Position numbers and translations under genes: made by a program. Of a stretch of DNA of 64,000 nucleotides, positions 1 to 9,456 are shown piece by piece. Under the pieces are notes generated by a model that saw only the letters and a list, made by a program, of their open reading frames with translations, was not told where the DNA came from and did not search any database. Position 1 is the first letter of the stretch; every line of letters begins with the position of its first letter. The DNA is from Corynebacterium sp. MSK297 (lineage in GTDB: Bacteria; Actinomycetota; Actinomycetes; Mycobacteriales; Mycobacteriaceae), in contig NZ_JASPGD010000005.1 of the NCBI RefSeq assembly GCF_030232885.1, positions 1-64,000 on the forward strand. Reading direction: 5' to 3'.

Positions 1-256
1 TGACTCACAATGAGCATCCTCTCTTACGGACACAAGATCCGCATTAATCGGGTGTCCACTAAACGAGGGTAACCTCATGATTATCAATTTCTTATTGTCT
101 CTTACCCCTGTGCGGACACTCGCCGCTTGGCTACGAAGATGGTCTCCCGCCCCTCGTTACGCCGATAGAGCATCTGAGAACTCTGGGGGGAACATTTGCA
201 GTAAGCGTTCGATATTGACCGGTGTATTCATGGTGCGGTGGTTGGAGGTATCAAAA
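1..256. other. Left edge, no intact gene
   Basis: I see no credible gene here. GGACAC occurs near positions 31 and 114 and its inverse GTGTCC near 52, which could be ends of old insertion sequences, but no transposase reading frame joins them. The 62-codon frame from 77 resembles nothing I know. Confidence 0.4.
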
Positions 257-815
257 AAGTCGTAATTACCCTGCCGAAACTGCACTCTGAATCTTTCACC
301 TATTACGAGTCGACAGTCATGAAACCGTGGAGTACAGGCTTACTATTCCGACGATGGACGTCAGCCTGCGTGCGCATGGGTTGTGAGCTTTTTGCCCGAA
401 GCTGAGCCAATGTTGGACCGTACGTATGGTGTGAAAAACGGTCGGGTTGTGGAGGGTCAAGATGTCATTCGGTGGTTCTACAATGCGCAAGCGCCAGGTG
501 GACAACAGTTAGGTCGCGCACCTGGAGATCGTGGTGCGCCGGGTTACGATATGACGTATTGTGCTCCGAAAAGCGTGTCCTTATTGTGGGAGCTGTCTGA
601 CGACGAGAGGGTGCGGCGGCGGATGCGGCGCATGACGAGGCAGTTGCTGCTGCGTTGCAGTACTTGGAGCCGCACGCTGGCTATACTCGTCGTGCTGATT
701 CGGCTAGTCCCAAAGAGATGATCATTGATGATCTGTTCGGTCTGTGTGGTGTACGGTACGAGCGCCTGGCCTCGCGCGCGAGTCATCCGCATGTGTTGGT
801 CAACAACAAGCACCG
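257..815 (+). pseudogene. MobF/TrwC-type conjugative relaxase, N-terminal remnant
   Basis: This is the remains of a plasmid or ICE relaxase, the enzyme that nicks oriT and pilots DNA in conjugation. Three frames carry successive pieces: KLHSESFTYYESTV near 280-320, then AYYSDDGRQP followed by GYDMTYCAPKSVSLLW (about 338-590), then YLEPHAGYTRRAD through ASHPHVLVNNKH (about 660-812). The APKSVSLLW block and the downstream H-x-H region are typical of the TrwC relaxase domain. At least two frameshifts separate the pieces, and the gene stops where an IS3 end begins at 816, so insertion of that element probably removed the rest. Assignment to MobF rests on motif recognition, not on a search. The start is not determinable. 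Confidence 0.72.
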
Positions 816-1015
816 TGAAGCGTCCTGGGTTCAGTTTCTACCTCACCTAAGGAAGGATTGGTCACTATGCCTAGAAAGTAGTCAGTCTGGTTTAAAGACA
901 AGGCGGTCCATCAGATTGTTGAAATGCTCCGTCTGGAATCGTGCTCGCTGCACCACGCCTACGAGGAAGTCGGCGAACTCCTTGGCGTATCCCACCACAC
1001 GTTGCGAGCCTGGTG
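816..1015 (+). mobile_element. IS3-family element, 5' fragment (subfamily A)
   Basis: The fragment begins with the same terminal repeat (TGAAGCGTCCTGGGTT) as the element at 15446-16244. OrfA starts at 867, but its fifth codon is TAG, and the following frame still reads KAVHQIVEMLRLESCSLHHAYEEVG-like sequence found in the other copy. The similarity ends near the codons for LRAW at about 1010. Only the left tip survives. It sits inside the relaxase remnant. Confidence 0.7.
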
Positions 1016-1068
1016 ACAGTGTCTGATGGTTTGTGTATGAGGTCCCAACCTGCATGAGGAGATGAACC
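1016..1068. other. Junction between two IS fragments
   Basis: Short unassigned sequence between the IS3 fragment and the IS256-type transposase fragment. It ends with an AGGAGATGAACCAGA stretch that would serve as the ribosome-binding region of the downstream transposase. Confidence 0.3.
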
Positions 1069-1569
1069 AGAATGACTACTGTGGCACGACGAGATCTAAG
1101 CGGATACGGCCAAGATTGATGTGATGGAAAAAGAACTGCTTGCTAACCCTGAAATCGCGGAACTCATTGATGACCTAACCACGTCTACGACGGATGCCTA
1201 TGACCTAGTTCGGGTCATGTTGCAAACCCCGATTACCACAGAACTGAACGCTGAAAAAGATGTACACCGCCAAAGACGAGCCCACGGCCAAGCCACCTTA
1301 CAATGAATTCATTTGAATCATTCAACAATGAACTGCGAAAAGCTACCCGCAACAGGATGCAGTTCACCAACGATGAATCAACGCTCACAACGCTGTGGTT
1401 GATGATCTGCAACAGTGAAAACAAACAAGCCGCAAAGACGGCGAAGCAAGGCACACGAGTCTCAGCCACAGCAGGCAGGCTCATGGAAGCAGCCCGAGTT
1501 TCCGGCCGGAAACAAGCCAGCAACCAGATGGCAGTGGTCTATCCCGACCGCTTCAACAAATATCTATAA
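1069..1569 (+). pseudogene. IS256 (mutator) family transposase, internally deleted
   Basis: The 5' part, from ATG 1069, reads MTTVARRD, then continues in another frame as MEKELLANPEIAELIDDL with a DAYDLVRVMLQTPI block to about 1262. The 3' part (1303-1569) reads NSFESFNNELRKATRNR and ends in NQMAVVYPDRFNKYL, the usual C-terminus of mutator transposases. The central catalytic DDE segment is missing, so a deletion joins head and tail. A short tract rich in CACACAAA follows and may be the element's right end. It is not functional. Confidence 0.72.
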
Positions 1570-1658
1570 ACCTAACCCCACACACAAATAACTTGACGCG
1601 CTCTCCGAAAGATCCTGCTCAAACAACGGTTAAACCACACTCCAACTGCCCTAAGCAA

Positions 1659-2300
1659 CTAAAACAACCGCCCGGCCTCCGCCGCGCTTGGCTCTTCATG
1701 CTGCAACAACCAACGCTTTCGGTCCAATCCTCCCGCATAACCGGTCAAGCTACCATCGGCACCAAGCACCCGGTGACACGGCACAATCACACTCCACGGA
1801 TTCCGCCCCACCACCTGCCCAACCCGCTGCGATAGCCCCACATTGCCCATCTCACGCGCCAACGCACCATACGTCGTGGTCGCACCATACGCAATCCCCT
1901 GCAACAACCGCCAGACCTGCACCGAAAACTCGCTGGACTCAGCTGCCACATGCACCCAATCCAAAGGCACCGTGAAATCCTGACGCTTGCCGACGAAATA
2001 CTCGCTTAATTCTGCCCGTGCCTGGCACAGTATCCGGCGGATGCTTTCATCGCTGTTGTCGCCACCGTCCGCTGCGCTTTCCAGTTCACACCGTGGCCCG
2101 CACTCCGCAATATCTGGCACATGCTTACCACCACTGAAATACACCCCGACTAGCCCGTCGGCAGTAGCAACCAGCACTACCTCACCAACCGGGTTCTTAC
2201 CCGGCGCGGAAAAACTCGCGTGTTGCACGCCGCCGTGTGTCTTTCCAGCAGGCGAATTTTTACTATGCGCATCCCGCATCTGCGACTGGGAATCGTTCAT
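1659..2300 (-). CDS. ogt: Methylated-DNA--protein-cysteine S-methyltransferase
   Basis: The 213-residue protein repairs O6-alkylguanine by moving the alkyl group to its own cysteine in a suicide reaction. The active-site block IVPCHRVLG is present (Cys175), preceded by the helix-turn-helix DNA-binding part with GATTTYGALAREMGN and QRVGQVVGRNPWS, the arginine-finger region. The C-terminal GSLTGYAGGLDRKRWLL is also typical. The N-terminal 40 residues are polar and not part of the core, so the true start may be internal. It is read away from crcB, starting about 70 bases from it. Confidence 0.88.
   Translation of the reverse strand: MNDSQSQMRDAHSKNSPAGKTHGGVQHASFSAPGKNPVGEVVLVATADGLVGVYFSGGKHVPDIAECGPRCELESAADGGDNSDESIRRILCQARAELSEYFVGKRQDFTVPLDWVHVAAESSEFSVQVWRLLQGIAYGATTTYGALAREMGNVGLSQRVGQVVGRNPWSVIVPCHRVLGADGSLTGYAGGLDRKRWLLQHEEPSAAEAGRLF
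1984..1995 (+). repeat. First of seven copies of CGCTTGCCGACG, all on the + strand
   Basis: Exact copies start at 1984, 21704, 26054, 35014, 41707, 56627 and 59864. Four lie in leftward genes and three in rightward genes, yet all have the same strand. The core GCTTGCCGACG also occurs at 10874, 51146 and 57783. I found no inverse of the 12-mer, and four inverse cores (21477, near 36117, near 36511, 49522). Confidence 0.75.
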
Positions 2301-2369
2301 AAACCCATTCTAGGGCGATCTGCTGGCAGCATTTCCGCCTGTAGCAGCGTCGTCGGTAGTATCAGCGGT

Positions 2370-2816
2370 GTGTTTCGCGAGGCCTTTGTGATCGGGATCG
2401 GTGCCGCCATTGGTGCGCTCGCCCGGTTCGTTACCCTCGCGATTTTCGGTGAAGAGCTGTTTCCCGTCGCTGTACTCGACATGATCGCCTGTTTCCTGAT
2501 GGGCTATCTCGCACCCGGCCCGTTTGGCGGTGCTGGCATGCTGGGCGGCTTTTCGACGTATTCCGCCTTCGTCGGGCTCGCCTTCACAGAATTGGGCAGC
2601 CACCAGGTGTTTTACGTCGCCGGGATTATCATTGCCTGCACGATCTGCTGGCTCGGCGGCGATCAGCTGCGCAACGTGTTGGATCTGCGCGAGAAAATGA
2701 CGCACTTCGTGCTCACCCATGGGCCCTGGACGCACCCGGAGACGAACCCGCGCGTAAACCCAGATTTCCGTGCCGCTGAAGGCGCTGCAGGCGGCAAGGA
2801 CGGTGAGAGCGAATGA
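2370..2816 (+). CDS. crcB: Fluoride channel CrcB/Fluc, first subunit
   Basis: This is a small four-helix membrane protein, about 148 residues from the proposed GTG at 2370, of the fluoride exporter family that acts as a dual-topology dimer. The channel signature GMLGGFSTYSAFVGL matches the family GGxTTFSTF block. GIGAAIGALARF at the N-terminus is the usual first helix. The frame is open further upstream to 2220, but that part overlaps the ogt 5' end and does not look like CrcB. The helix-2 position usually occupied by Asn (VNxxG) reads LDMIACF here. The stop overlaps the start of the second crcB by four bases (ATGA), implying translational coupling and a heterodimer. Confidence 0.85.
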   Translation: MFREAFVIGIGAAIGALARFVTLAIFGEELFPVAVLDMIACFLMGYLAPGPFGGAGMLGGFSTYSAFVGLAFTELGSHQVFYVAGIIIACTICWLGGDQLRNVLDLREKMTHFVLTHGPWTHPETNPRVNPDFRAAEGAAGGKDGESE

Positions 2817-3202
2817 ATCTCGATATCAGCCTCGCCGAAGCACTCTTGTCGACGGCTTCCGTCGCCGCCGGTGCCTTTGCTGGCGGTCTGGTACGTGGCT
2901 TGTTGAGCAAGCTGCGCGGCCGCTACACCGGAACCGCGTGTTCTAATATGCTGGCGTGTTTCGCACTCGGGATTATGCTGGCGCGCGTCGATCTGGGCGC
3001 GCTCGTGCACCTGCCGTATTGGGAAATCGCTTTTGGTACAGGTTTTTGCGGTGCGCTTTCAACCCTGGCAACCCTGGCCCGCGAACTGGGGAATCTGACC
3101 TACGAACGGGCGTGGATCCGCTTGAGCCTCTATACCGTGTTCACGGTGCTCGGCGGACTGGGCGCAGTCTGGCTGGGATGGTTGCTGGGCATGGCAGTCT
3201 GA
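2813..3202 (+). CDS. crcB: Fluoride channel CrcB/Fluc, second subunit
   Basis: The 129-residue partner of the preceding gene has four predicted membrane helices. GTGFCGALSTLATLARE corresponds to the family GGxTTFSTFxxE block, and CSNMLACFALG keeps the conserved Asn that the first subunit lacks. Paired crcB genes in Gram-positive bacteria usually encode subunits of opposite membrane orientation that form one channel, and the overlapping arrangement fits. An IS3 element begins 25 bases after the stop. I saw no fluoride riboswitch ahead of the pair. Confidence 0.86.
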   Translation: MNLDISLAEALLSTASVAAGAFAGGLVRGLLSKLRGRYTGTACSNMLACFALGIMLARVDLGALVHLPYWEIAFGTGFCGALSTLATLARELGNLTYERAWIRLSLYTVFTVLGGLGAVWLGWLLGMAV

Positions 3203-3226
3203 CAAGATAGACCTGAAAATCAGGAT

Positions 3227-4512
<1,286 letters not shown>

Positions 4513-4711
4513 CTGACGTCGAAAACACGATAAACCTCTCTTAGAGGGGATAATTCAGGTAAATCTTCATCCTCTTGCACGACTGTAATACCCCTTGGGA
4601 AATCGTACTGAATTTCATCATCTGTAACTATTACAGAGAAGGTTGCAGCCAGTTGTTCCGCTACGTCCCAAGATTGCTCGGAGCAAACCCTTATATAAGT
4701 ATGTTACCCAT
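4513..4711 (-). pseudogene. Third gene of the bacteriocin locus, frameshifted and cut by IS3
   Basis: An ATG at 4711 overlaps the stop of the upstream membrane gene by eight bases (coupled start). It reads MGNILI then hits TAA in a TATATAA tract. Removing one TA dinucleotide restores an open frame, RVCSEQSWDVAEQLAATFSV and on through PLREVYRVFDVSEV, up to the IS end at 4512. The best explanation is a TA slippage plus IS truncation of a once coupled gene. Lactococcin-972-type loci often carry an exporter or immunity membrane protein after the bacteriocin, but this fragment is too short to assign. Confidence 0.5.
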
Positions 4712-5279
4712 TTCTACCACCCTTAATGGCTTCCTTACAGGCTATATAAACAATAAGAATACCTACACTTATCAAGGAAATTCCGGCAATCTGGCCGGCG
4801 AGAACAGTTGTCCAGGGAAGAGATTTCAACCCAGGTATATATCCAATTACGAAAGGCTCAGTTAAGAAACACAATGCAAGAATTAAGCTAAGCAAAGGGA
4901 TTCTATTCGATAAATAGCCTAATAAGCCAAATATCATTCCTGCAGGCAATGAAGCGAGGAACCAAATCTGGTTATCAGAAAAAATACTAGATGAAAAAAA
5001 TCCGAGAAGCGCGCCCGTCGCATAGTGGACTGCCAACATAGAAAGGAGTGTAAATACTCCGACGAACGGTGAGAGTAGTGTTCTGCCCGATATGGATTTT
5101 CCTGCCAGAAATGCACAGCTTATCCATAAAGACGCCGATCCCATGATTTGCCCCACTAGATTGCGTGAGAAAAGTAGCCCGTTCGCCTGCCCTTCGAGCA
5201 TAGCTGTTGATGTTGCATGGGAAATTGCATAACCCACGGCGATGGCTAGGCAGGCTGTTGGAAGAATGAATCTGTTCAT
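4704..5279 (-). CDS. Multi-pass membrane protein linked to the bacteriocin gene
   Basis: I do not recognise the family. The 191-residue protein is almost wholly hydrophobic, with about five to six membrane segments (roughly residues 5-25, 40-60, 70-95, 103-122, 125-145, 158-182) and a short basic tail, KEAIKGGRNG. It starts 18 bases after the bacteriocin stop and its own stop overlaps the next start, so the three genes formed one operon. By position it could be the immunity protein or part of an exporter; this is inference. The region is visibly more AT-rich than the neighbouring chromosome, which suggests transfer. Confidence 0.6.
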   Translation of the reverse strand: MNRFILPTACLAIAVGYAISHATSTAMLEGQANGLLFSRNLVGQIMGSASLWISCAFLAGKSISGRTLLSPFVGVFTLLSMLAVHYATGALLGFFSSSIFSDNQIWFLASLPAGMIFGLLGYLSNRIPLLSLILALCFLTEPFVIGYIPGLKSLPWTTVLAGQIAGISLISVGILIVYIACKEAIKGGRNG

Positions 5280-5297
5280 GAGGCCTAACGAAAGAAC

Positions 5298-5732
5298 CTA
5301 TTGGGTGGACCAGTAGGCGTTGCAGACACCCGCGGAGATACCGCCTGTCACACTAGCGGAAGCCCAGCTCCCAGGCTTAGCAGTCCTGGTGCTAGTTTTG
5401 GTACCCATACTAGCCGTGGCGGTGTGGGTCTTTGTCTTGTGCATGTATTTAGACGTGCAAACCTTGGAACCGTCAGATGTGTAACGGCTCCCATAGGTCC
5501 AGGTGCCACCGCCGACATTCTCCGTGGCCCGAGGTTTCATGATTGTGGTGCCCACATCAAAAGTCACAACCCCCGAAGTGGGGTTCCCCTCTTCATCCCA
5601 TGTTAAAATTCGTTCGAAACTATAAGGGATGGATGGTTCGGACTGATTTTCTTGGGCAATAGCTTGGGGAGTTGAAAGGACTAGTCCAGCAACCACGATG
5701 GATGCAAGCACTACCTTGAGCGTGCGTTTTAT
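5298..5732 (-). CDS. Lactococcin 972-like secreted bacteriocin precursor
   Basis: The C-terminal part has the lactococcin 972 layout: GGGTWTYGSRY, then SKYMHKTKTHTATASMG, then GSWASASVTGG and a final CNAYWSTQ. Lactococcin 972 family members are exported by the general secretory route and block cell-wall synthesis at the septum. Residues 1-27 from the proposed start, IKRTLKVVLASIVVAGLVLS to AIA, form a classical signal peptide. The ribosome-binding site AAGGAG lies six bases before an ATA codon (5730-5732), where ATG would be expected. The only other start is a TTG at 5768 that would place 12 extra residues ahead of the signal peptide. Two cysteines (KVCTSK and GVCNAY) flank the conserved core and could pair. 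It is either ATA/TTG-initiated or a freshly inactivated gene. Confidence 0.75.
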   Translation of the reverse strand: MKRTLKVVLASIVVAGLVLSTPQAIAQENQSEPSIPYSFERILTWDEEGNPTSGVVTFDVGTTIMKPRATENVGGGTWTYGSRYTSDGSKVCTSKYMHKTKTHTATASMGTKTSTRTAKPGSWASASVTGGISAGVCNAYWSTQ

Positions 5733-5738
5733 GCGAGT

Positions 5739-5744
5739 CTCCTT
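5739..5744 (-). promoter_or_regulatory. Strong ribosome-binding site facing an ATA codon
   Basis: On the minus strand AAGGAG is followed by six bases and then ATA AAA CGC ACG. The spacing is ideal for a start at the ATA, so the start of the bacteriocin gene is most simply an ATG mutated to ATA. Confidence 0.6.
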
Positions 5745-5768
5745 GTATTTGAGCGGAACTGGGGGCAA

Positions 5769-6092
5769 GGCCTAGTAGGCCATTCGAACAGCTGTCAATC
5801 AAGTAACTAAGTGACACTTTAAATCTATCATCAAATGACTTGAGCTGCGATGGGATTCCGCTATTCATAATTATTGTAGAATGCATATAATTTTGATGGG
5901 GCCTGACCCCCAAATATTCCTGATCTCCAAATGCTTTGAGCTAACCATATTATCGTTTGTCTACCAATAGACCTAGCGCTTTACCGGGATTTCTAAATAC
6001 GGGGTGATATTGAGAAATTGACACTCTTTGAGTTTATATAGAGGAAAAGACCGAAGTGCGTCTCTAGAGAAAGCACTTTTATCCGCCAACGC
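5769..6092. other. AT-rich intergenic region upstream of the bacteriocin gene
   Basis: No convincing gene is present. The part next to 5769 should hold the leftward promoter of the bacteriocin operon, but I could not pick a confident -35/-10 pair. The tract is AT-rich up to about 6060, marking the right edge of the probable foreign segment. Confidence 0.4.
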
Positions 6093-6137
6093 AAAACCGC
6101 CAGCCCTCATGCTCGCAATTGAGCACCAGACTGGCGG
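6093..6137 (-). terminator. Terminator after narI
   Basis: An outer stem CCGCCAG/CTGGCGG (6097-6103 with 6131-6137) encloses an inner stem TGCTC/GAGCA. On the minus strand it is followed by TTTTGCG, 53 bases past the narI stop, so it likely ends the nar transcript. Confidence 0.65.
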
Positions 6138-6189
6138 CAGTCGCTGCCGTAGCAGCGTATTGCATCAAATGGCTAGACCCGCGGGAAAC

Positions 6190-6969
6190 CTAAGCACCGT
6201 GGCTTGGGGTTTCACCTTCCAACTGCTCGCGGTGCGAACGGATCGGCTCCCACGCGGTATTGGAACGCATCGGGGTGGTGCGCTCATCGCGGGAACGGTA
6301 CAGCACGTACGGACGAGTGGTATAACCCACCGGCGCGGAGAATGCATGCACCAGGCGGGTAAACGGCCACACGGCAATCAGCGTGAAACCAGCAATGACG
6401 TGCACCTTGAACTGCCACGGAGCGTTAGCCATGAGCTCCGGCTCAATATTGAAAATCAATAGCTGACGCAACCACGGCGAGATGGTTTCGCGGTAGTCGT
6501 ATCCACCGGTACCGGCTAGGTCGAACAACTGCAGCGTAAACGTCGCGAAGGAACCGGAAATCAGCGCCGCGCCCAAGAAAATGTACATCACCTTGTCGGA
6601 GGTGGACGTCGACAAGAACACCGAGCGGTTCTTCAAACGACGGTAGAGCAGGCCGGCAAATCCCAGCAACACGGCCAACGCGGCGATCGAGCCGGGGATG
6701 GTCGCGATCAGGTGGTAGGCGTGATCGTCGATGCCGACGGCGCGAGTCCAGGACTTCGGGAAAGCCAGGCCCATCAGGTGGCCGATGATCACGAAGACCA
6801 TGCCCCAGTGGAACAGCGGCGACGATAGACGCAGCAGCTTGGATTCATAAATCTGCGAGGAGTGGGTGGTCCAGCCGAATTGGTCCGAGCGCCAACGCCA
6901 GAAGATACCGACGACAAACGCCACAATCGCTAACCACGGGAACGCGCCCCAGAGGAAGTTATCAAACAT
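6190..6969 (-). CDS. narI: Respiratory nitrate reductase, gamma subunit
   Basis: NarI is the di-haem b membrane subunit that oxidises menaquinol and passes electrons to NarH. Five membrane segments are visible (starting FLWGAFPWLAIVAFVVGIFW). Haem-ligand histidines are in SSPLFHWGMVFVIIGHLMG and near WQFKVHVIAG and TRLVHAF. The ATG at 6969 has AAGGA seven bases ahead and gives 259 residues; an upstream ATG at 6987 in MIKDHTM is less likely. The last 40 residues are a polar tail. It is the last gene of the operon, 24 bases after narJ. Confidence 0.92.
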   Translation of the reverse strand: MFDNFLWGAFPWLAIVAFVVGIFWRWRSDQFGWTTHSSQIYESKLLRLSSPLFHWGMVFVIIGHLMGLAFPKSWTRAVGIDDHAYHLIATIPGSIAALAVLLGFAGLLYRRLKNRSVFLSTSTSDKVMYIFLGAALISGSFATFTLQLFDLAGTGGYDYRETISPWLRQLLIFNIEPELMANAPWQFKVHVIAGFTLIAVWPFTRLVHAFSAPVGYTTRPYVLYRSRDERTTPMRSNTAWEPIRSHREQLEGETPSHGA

Positions 6970-6993
6970 GGTGTGGTCCTTAATCAATTTTAG

Positions 6994-7827
6994 TTATACA
7001 ACGCCCGGCTGCGTGGTCGGGAACGGCAAATCCGCGATACCGACCATCTCTGCGGGTGGCCCGGTACGGATCAAATCGACGTATTTCTGCGCAGTCTTTG
7101 CATCAACCTGCGGCAGCGCCTTGCACAATGCGACGATCAGCGCGACATACGGCGAGCTCGCCTGGTTCAACGCCGCCCGCAGCACCTCGATGCCCTCGCG
7201 GTGGCTGGCCACCATTTCCACGGCGCGTTCGTGCTCTTCGCCTTCGGTCATCGCCATGGCTTCCAGCACCACGCACAGGTGATCTGGCAGTTCGTCATCG
7301 GAGATCTGAAAACCAAGTGCCTCCAGCTGCTCGCGGAATGACAAAATCGCCATGCCCCGCTGGCGGGTATCGCCCACGGCGTAGTAGGAAAGGAACAACG
7401 CGCAACGACGACGCTGATCGAAGGTTTCCACGTAGTGTTCTTCCAGCGCACGCGGGCCCACACTGCGGGCCCATTCCGCGAAGTTCACGAAGTCCGTGGC
7501 AATCGCCAACGGCAGCTGGTCTACCTGCTCTTCGACAGCGGCGAGCTTATCGATGATGTCCTCGCCCGGGTAGTTCAGCAACACAGACACCGCCATCGCG
7601 GTGATGCGTCGCTGCTCTTCGGTGACCTCCACCGGGGCAATGAACTCGGTGGGCACTTTACCGGTGTGGGCACGCAGGGTTCGCTCGACGTCCTTGGCGC
7701 CACCCATAGTGCCGATACCAGCCGGGGTACCGTAGCCGGCGACGGCGTCGTCGGCAGGCGCGGCGGCAAATTTCGGCTTCGTCGACGGAGTCGTCGGGCG
7801 TTTGCGCAGTTTGTCGAAGATACTCAA
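6994..7827 (-). CDS. narJ: Nitrate reductase molybdenum cofactor assembly chaperone
   Basis: NarJ binds apo-NarG and guides insertion of the molybdenum cofactor before membrane attachment; it is not part of the final enzyme. The conserved chaperone core includes LLNYPGEDII, EEHYVETFDQRRRCALFLSYY and RGMAILSFREQLEALGF, near residues 85-190. At 277 residues it is longer than the enterobacterial protein (about 235), with an extra N-terminal stretch of some 60 residues. The start is a TTG, supported by GGAG six bases upstream. It lies between narH and narI in the standard order. Confidence 0.92.
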   Translation of the reverse strand: MSIFDKLRKRPTTPSTKPKFAAAPADDAVAGYGTPAGIGTMGGAKDVERTLRAHTGKVPTEFIAPVEVTEEQRRITAMAVSVLLNYPGEDIIDKLAAVEEQVDQLPLAIATDFVNFAEWARSVGPRALEEHYVETFDQRRRCALFLSYYAVGDTRQRGMAILSFREQLEALGFQISDDELPDHLCVVLEAMAMTEGEEHERAVEMVASHREGIEVLRAALNQASSPYVALIVALCKALPQVDAKTAQKYVDLIRTGPPAEMVGIADLPFPTTQPGVV

Positions 7828-7863
7828 GGGTTGCTCCTACTTCTTCCCTATTCCCTAGTTTCC

Positions 7864-9456
7864 CTATTTTTTCGGAGGGAACATCGCATCGGGGCGGTCA
7901 CCGCTCCACGACAACAGCGAGACTTTGCCGCCTTGCGCAGCACTGCTGGTGCAGGCTTCCGGTGCGCCCATGCCCAGGTCGTGGAATACGTCCTCGGAGG
8001 CCTTTGCTGGGTCCACGTTGCCGAATGGGTCCAGGTTGGAAATGCCACATGGGGTTTCCGGAGAAGCGGTCGGAATGACGTAACGGTCGTCGTACTTCGC
8101 GATCGACAGCAAACGGTACATTTCTTCGATCTGCCTGCCGGTCATGCCGACGGCTTGGGCAATTTCTTCCTGCGGCTCATTGCCCAGGTTGATATCGCGC
8201 ATATAGGAACGCATAGCCACCAGGCGGCGCAGGGATTTCTCCACCGGCACGGTATCGCCCGCAGTGAACAAACCAGCCAGGTAATCCAGCGGGATGCGCA
8301 TATTCGACAAAGCCGAGAACAAGATCTTGTGATCCTCGCCGTCGTTACCGGAAGCAGTCACGCTGTCGACGATTGGGGACAGCGGCGGGATGTACCAGAC
8401 CATAGGCAAGGTGCGGTACTCCGGGTGCAGCGGCAAAGCAACACCGTACTTGAAGATCAGATCGTAGATCGGCGACTGCTGGGCAGCATCAATCCAGGAG
8501 TGCGGGATGCCCTCTGCTTGTGCAGCACGCACCACCTCTGGGTCGCGCGGATCCAGCATGATGGACTTCTGCGCCTCGAACAGATCCTGCTCGTTTTCGG
8601 TGGCAGCGGCCTCAGCGACGCGGTCGGCGTCGTAAAGAATCACGCCCAGGTAGCGCAGACGGCCCACGCAGGTCTCGGAGCAGACCGTCGGCTGGCCGAC
8701 CTCCAAGCGCGGGTAGCACAAGGTGCATTTCTCGGCTTTACCGGTCTTGTGGTTGAAATAAACCTTCTTGTACGGACAGCCGGAAACGCACATGCGCCAA
8801 CCACGGCAACGGTCTTGGTCCACCAGAACAATGCCGTCCTCGGTGCGCTTGTACATCGCACCAGATGGGCACGAGGAAACACAGGTCGGGTTCATGCAGT
8901 GCTCGCAGATACGCGGCAGGTAGAACATGAACGAATCCTCGATTTCCTTTTTCACCTCGAGGTTCATGTTGTGCAGTATCGGGTCATCGTCCATGGTTGC
9001 GGTGGAACCACCCAGGTTATCGTCCCAGTTGGACGACCATTCAATCTTGCTGATGTCGCGGCCGTCGATCTGCGATACCGGCTTTGCGGTTGGCTGCGTT
9101 TTCTGCCCAGCCTTCGCACCCATCAGATCTTCGTACTGGTAAGTCCAAGGCTCGTAGTAGTCCTTGAGCTCCGGCAAGTTCGGGTTGTGGAACAGCGTTG
9201 CCAATTTCTTGATGCGTCCACCGGCTTTCGGCTTCAGCTTGCCAGAACTGGTGCGTTCCCAGCCGCCTTTCCACTTCTCCTGGTCCTCCCACGTGCGTGG
9301 GTAGCCCAGACCCGGGCGGGTCTCGACGTTGTTGAACCAGATGTACTCGGTGCCTTCACGGTTGGTCCATGCCTGCTTACAGGTCACCGAACAAGTGTGG
9401 CAGCCAATGCACTTGTCCAGGTTCATGATCATGGAAATTTGGGCCATGACTTTCAT
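7864..9456 (-). CDS. narH: Respiratory nitrate reductase, beta subunit
   Basis: The 530-residue iron-sulfur subunit relays electrons from NarI to NarG. Cysteine clusters appear in order: CIGCHTCSVTCKQAW, CEHCMNPTCVSSCPSGA, CRGWRMCVSGCPYKKVYF and CTLCYPRLEVGQPTVCSETC. The Trp in CRGWRMC marks the [3Fe-4S] cluster typical of NarH. The start ATG shares one base with the narG stop (TAATG), so the two are translationally coupled. Length and motif spacing match the family. Confidence 0.95.
   Translation of the reverse strand: MKVMAQISMIMNLDKCIGCHTCSVTCKQAWTNREGTEYIWFNNVETRPGLGYPRTWEDQEKWKGGWERTSSGKLKPKAGGRIKKLATLFHNPNLPELKDYYEPWTYQYEDLMGAKAGQKTQPTAKPVSQIDGRDISKIEWSSNWDDNLGGSTATMDDDPILHNMNLEVKKEIEDSFMFYLPRICEHCMNPTCVSSCPSGAMYKRTEDGIVLVDQDRCRGWRMCVSGCPYKKVYFNHKTGKAEKCTLCYPRLEVGQPTVCSETCVGRLRYLGVILYDADRVAEAAATENEQDLFEAQKSIMLDPRDPEVVRAAQAEGIPHSWIDAAQQSPIYDLIFKYGVALPLHPEYRTLPMVWYIPPLSPIVDSVTASGNDGEDHKILFSALSNMRIPLDYLAGLFTAGDTVPVEKSLRRLVAMRSYMRDINLGNEPQEEIAQAVGMTGRQIEEMYRLLSIAKYDDRYVIPTASPETPCGISNLDPFGNVDPAKASEDVFHDLGMGAPEACTSSAAQGGKVSLLSWSGDRPDAMFPPKK

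Noticed and set aside
2301..2369. Fluoride riboswitch ahead of crcB
   Set aside because: The conserved GGCGATG...TGATG...CC pattern is not present in the short gap.
6028..6462. 144-codon + strand frame
   Set aside because: Runs across the narI terminator and into narI antisense; no ribosome-binding site or family likeness.
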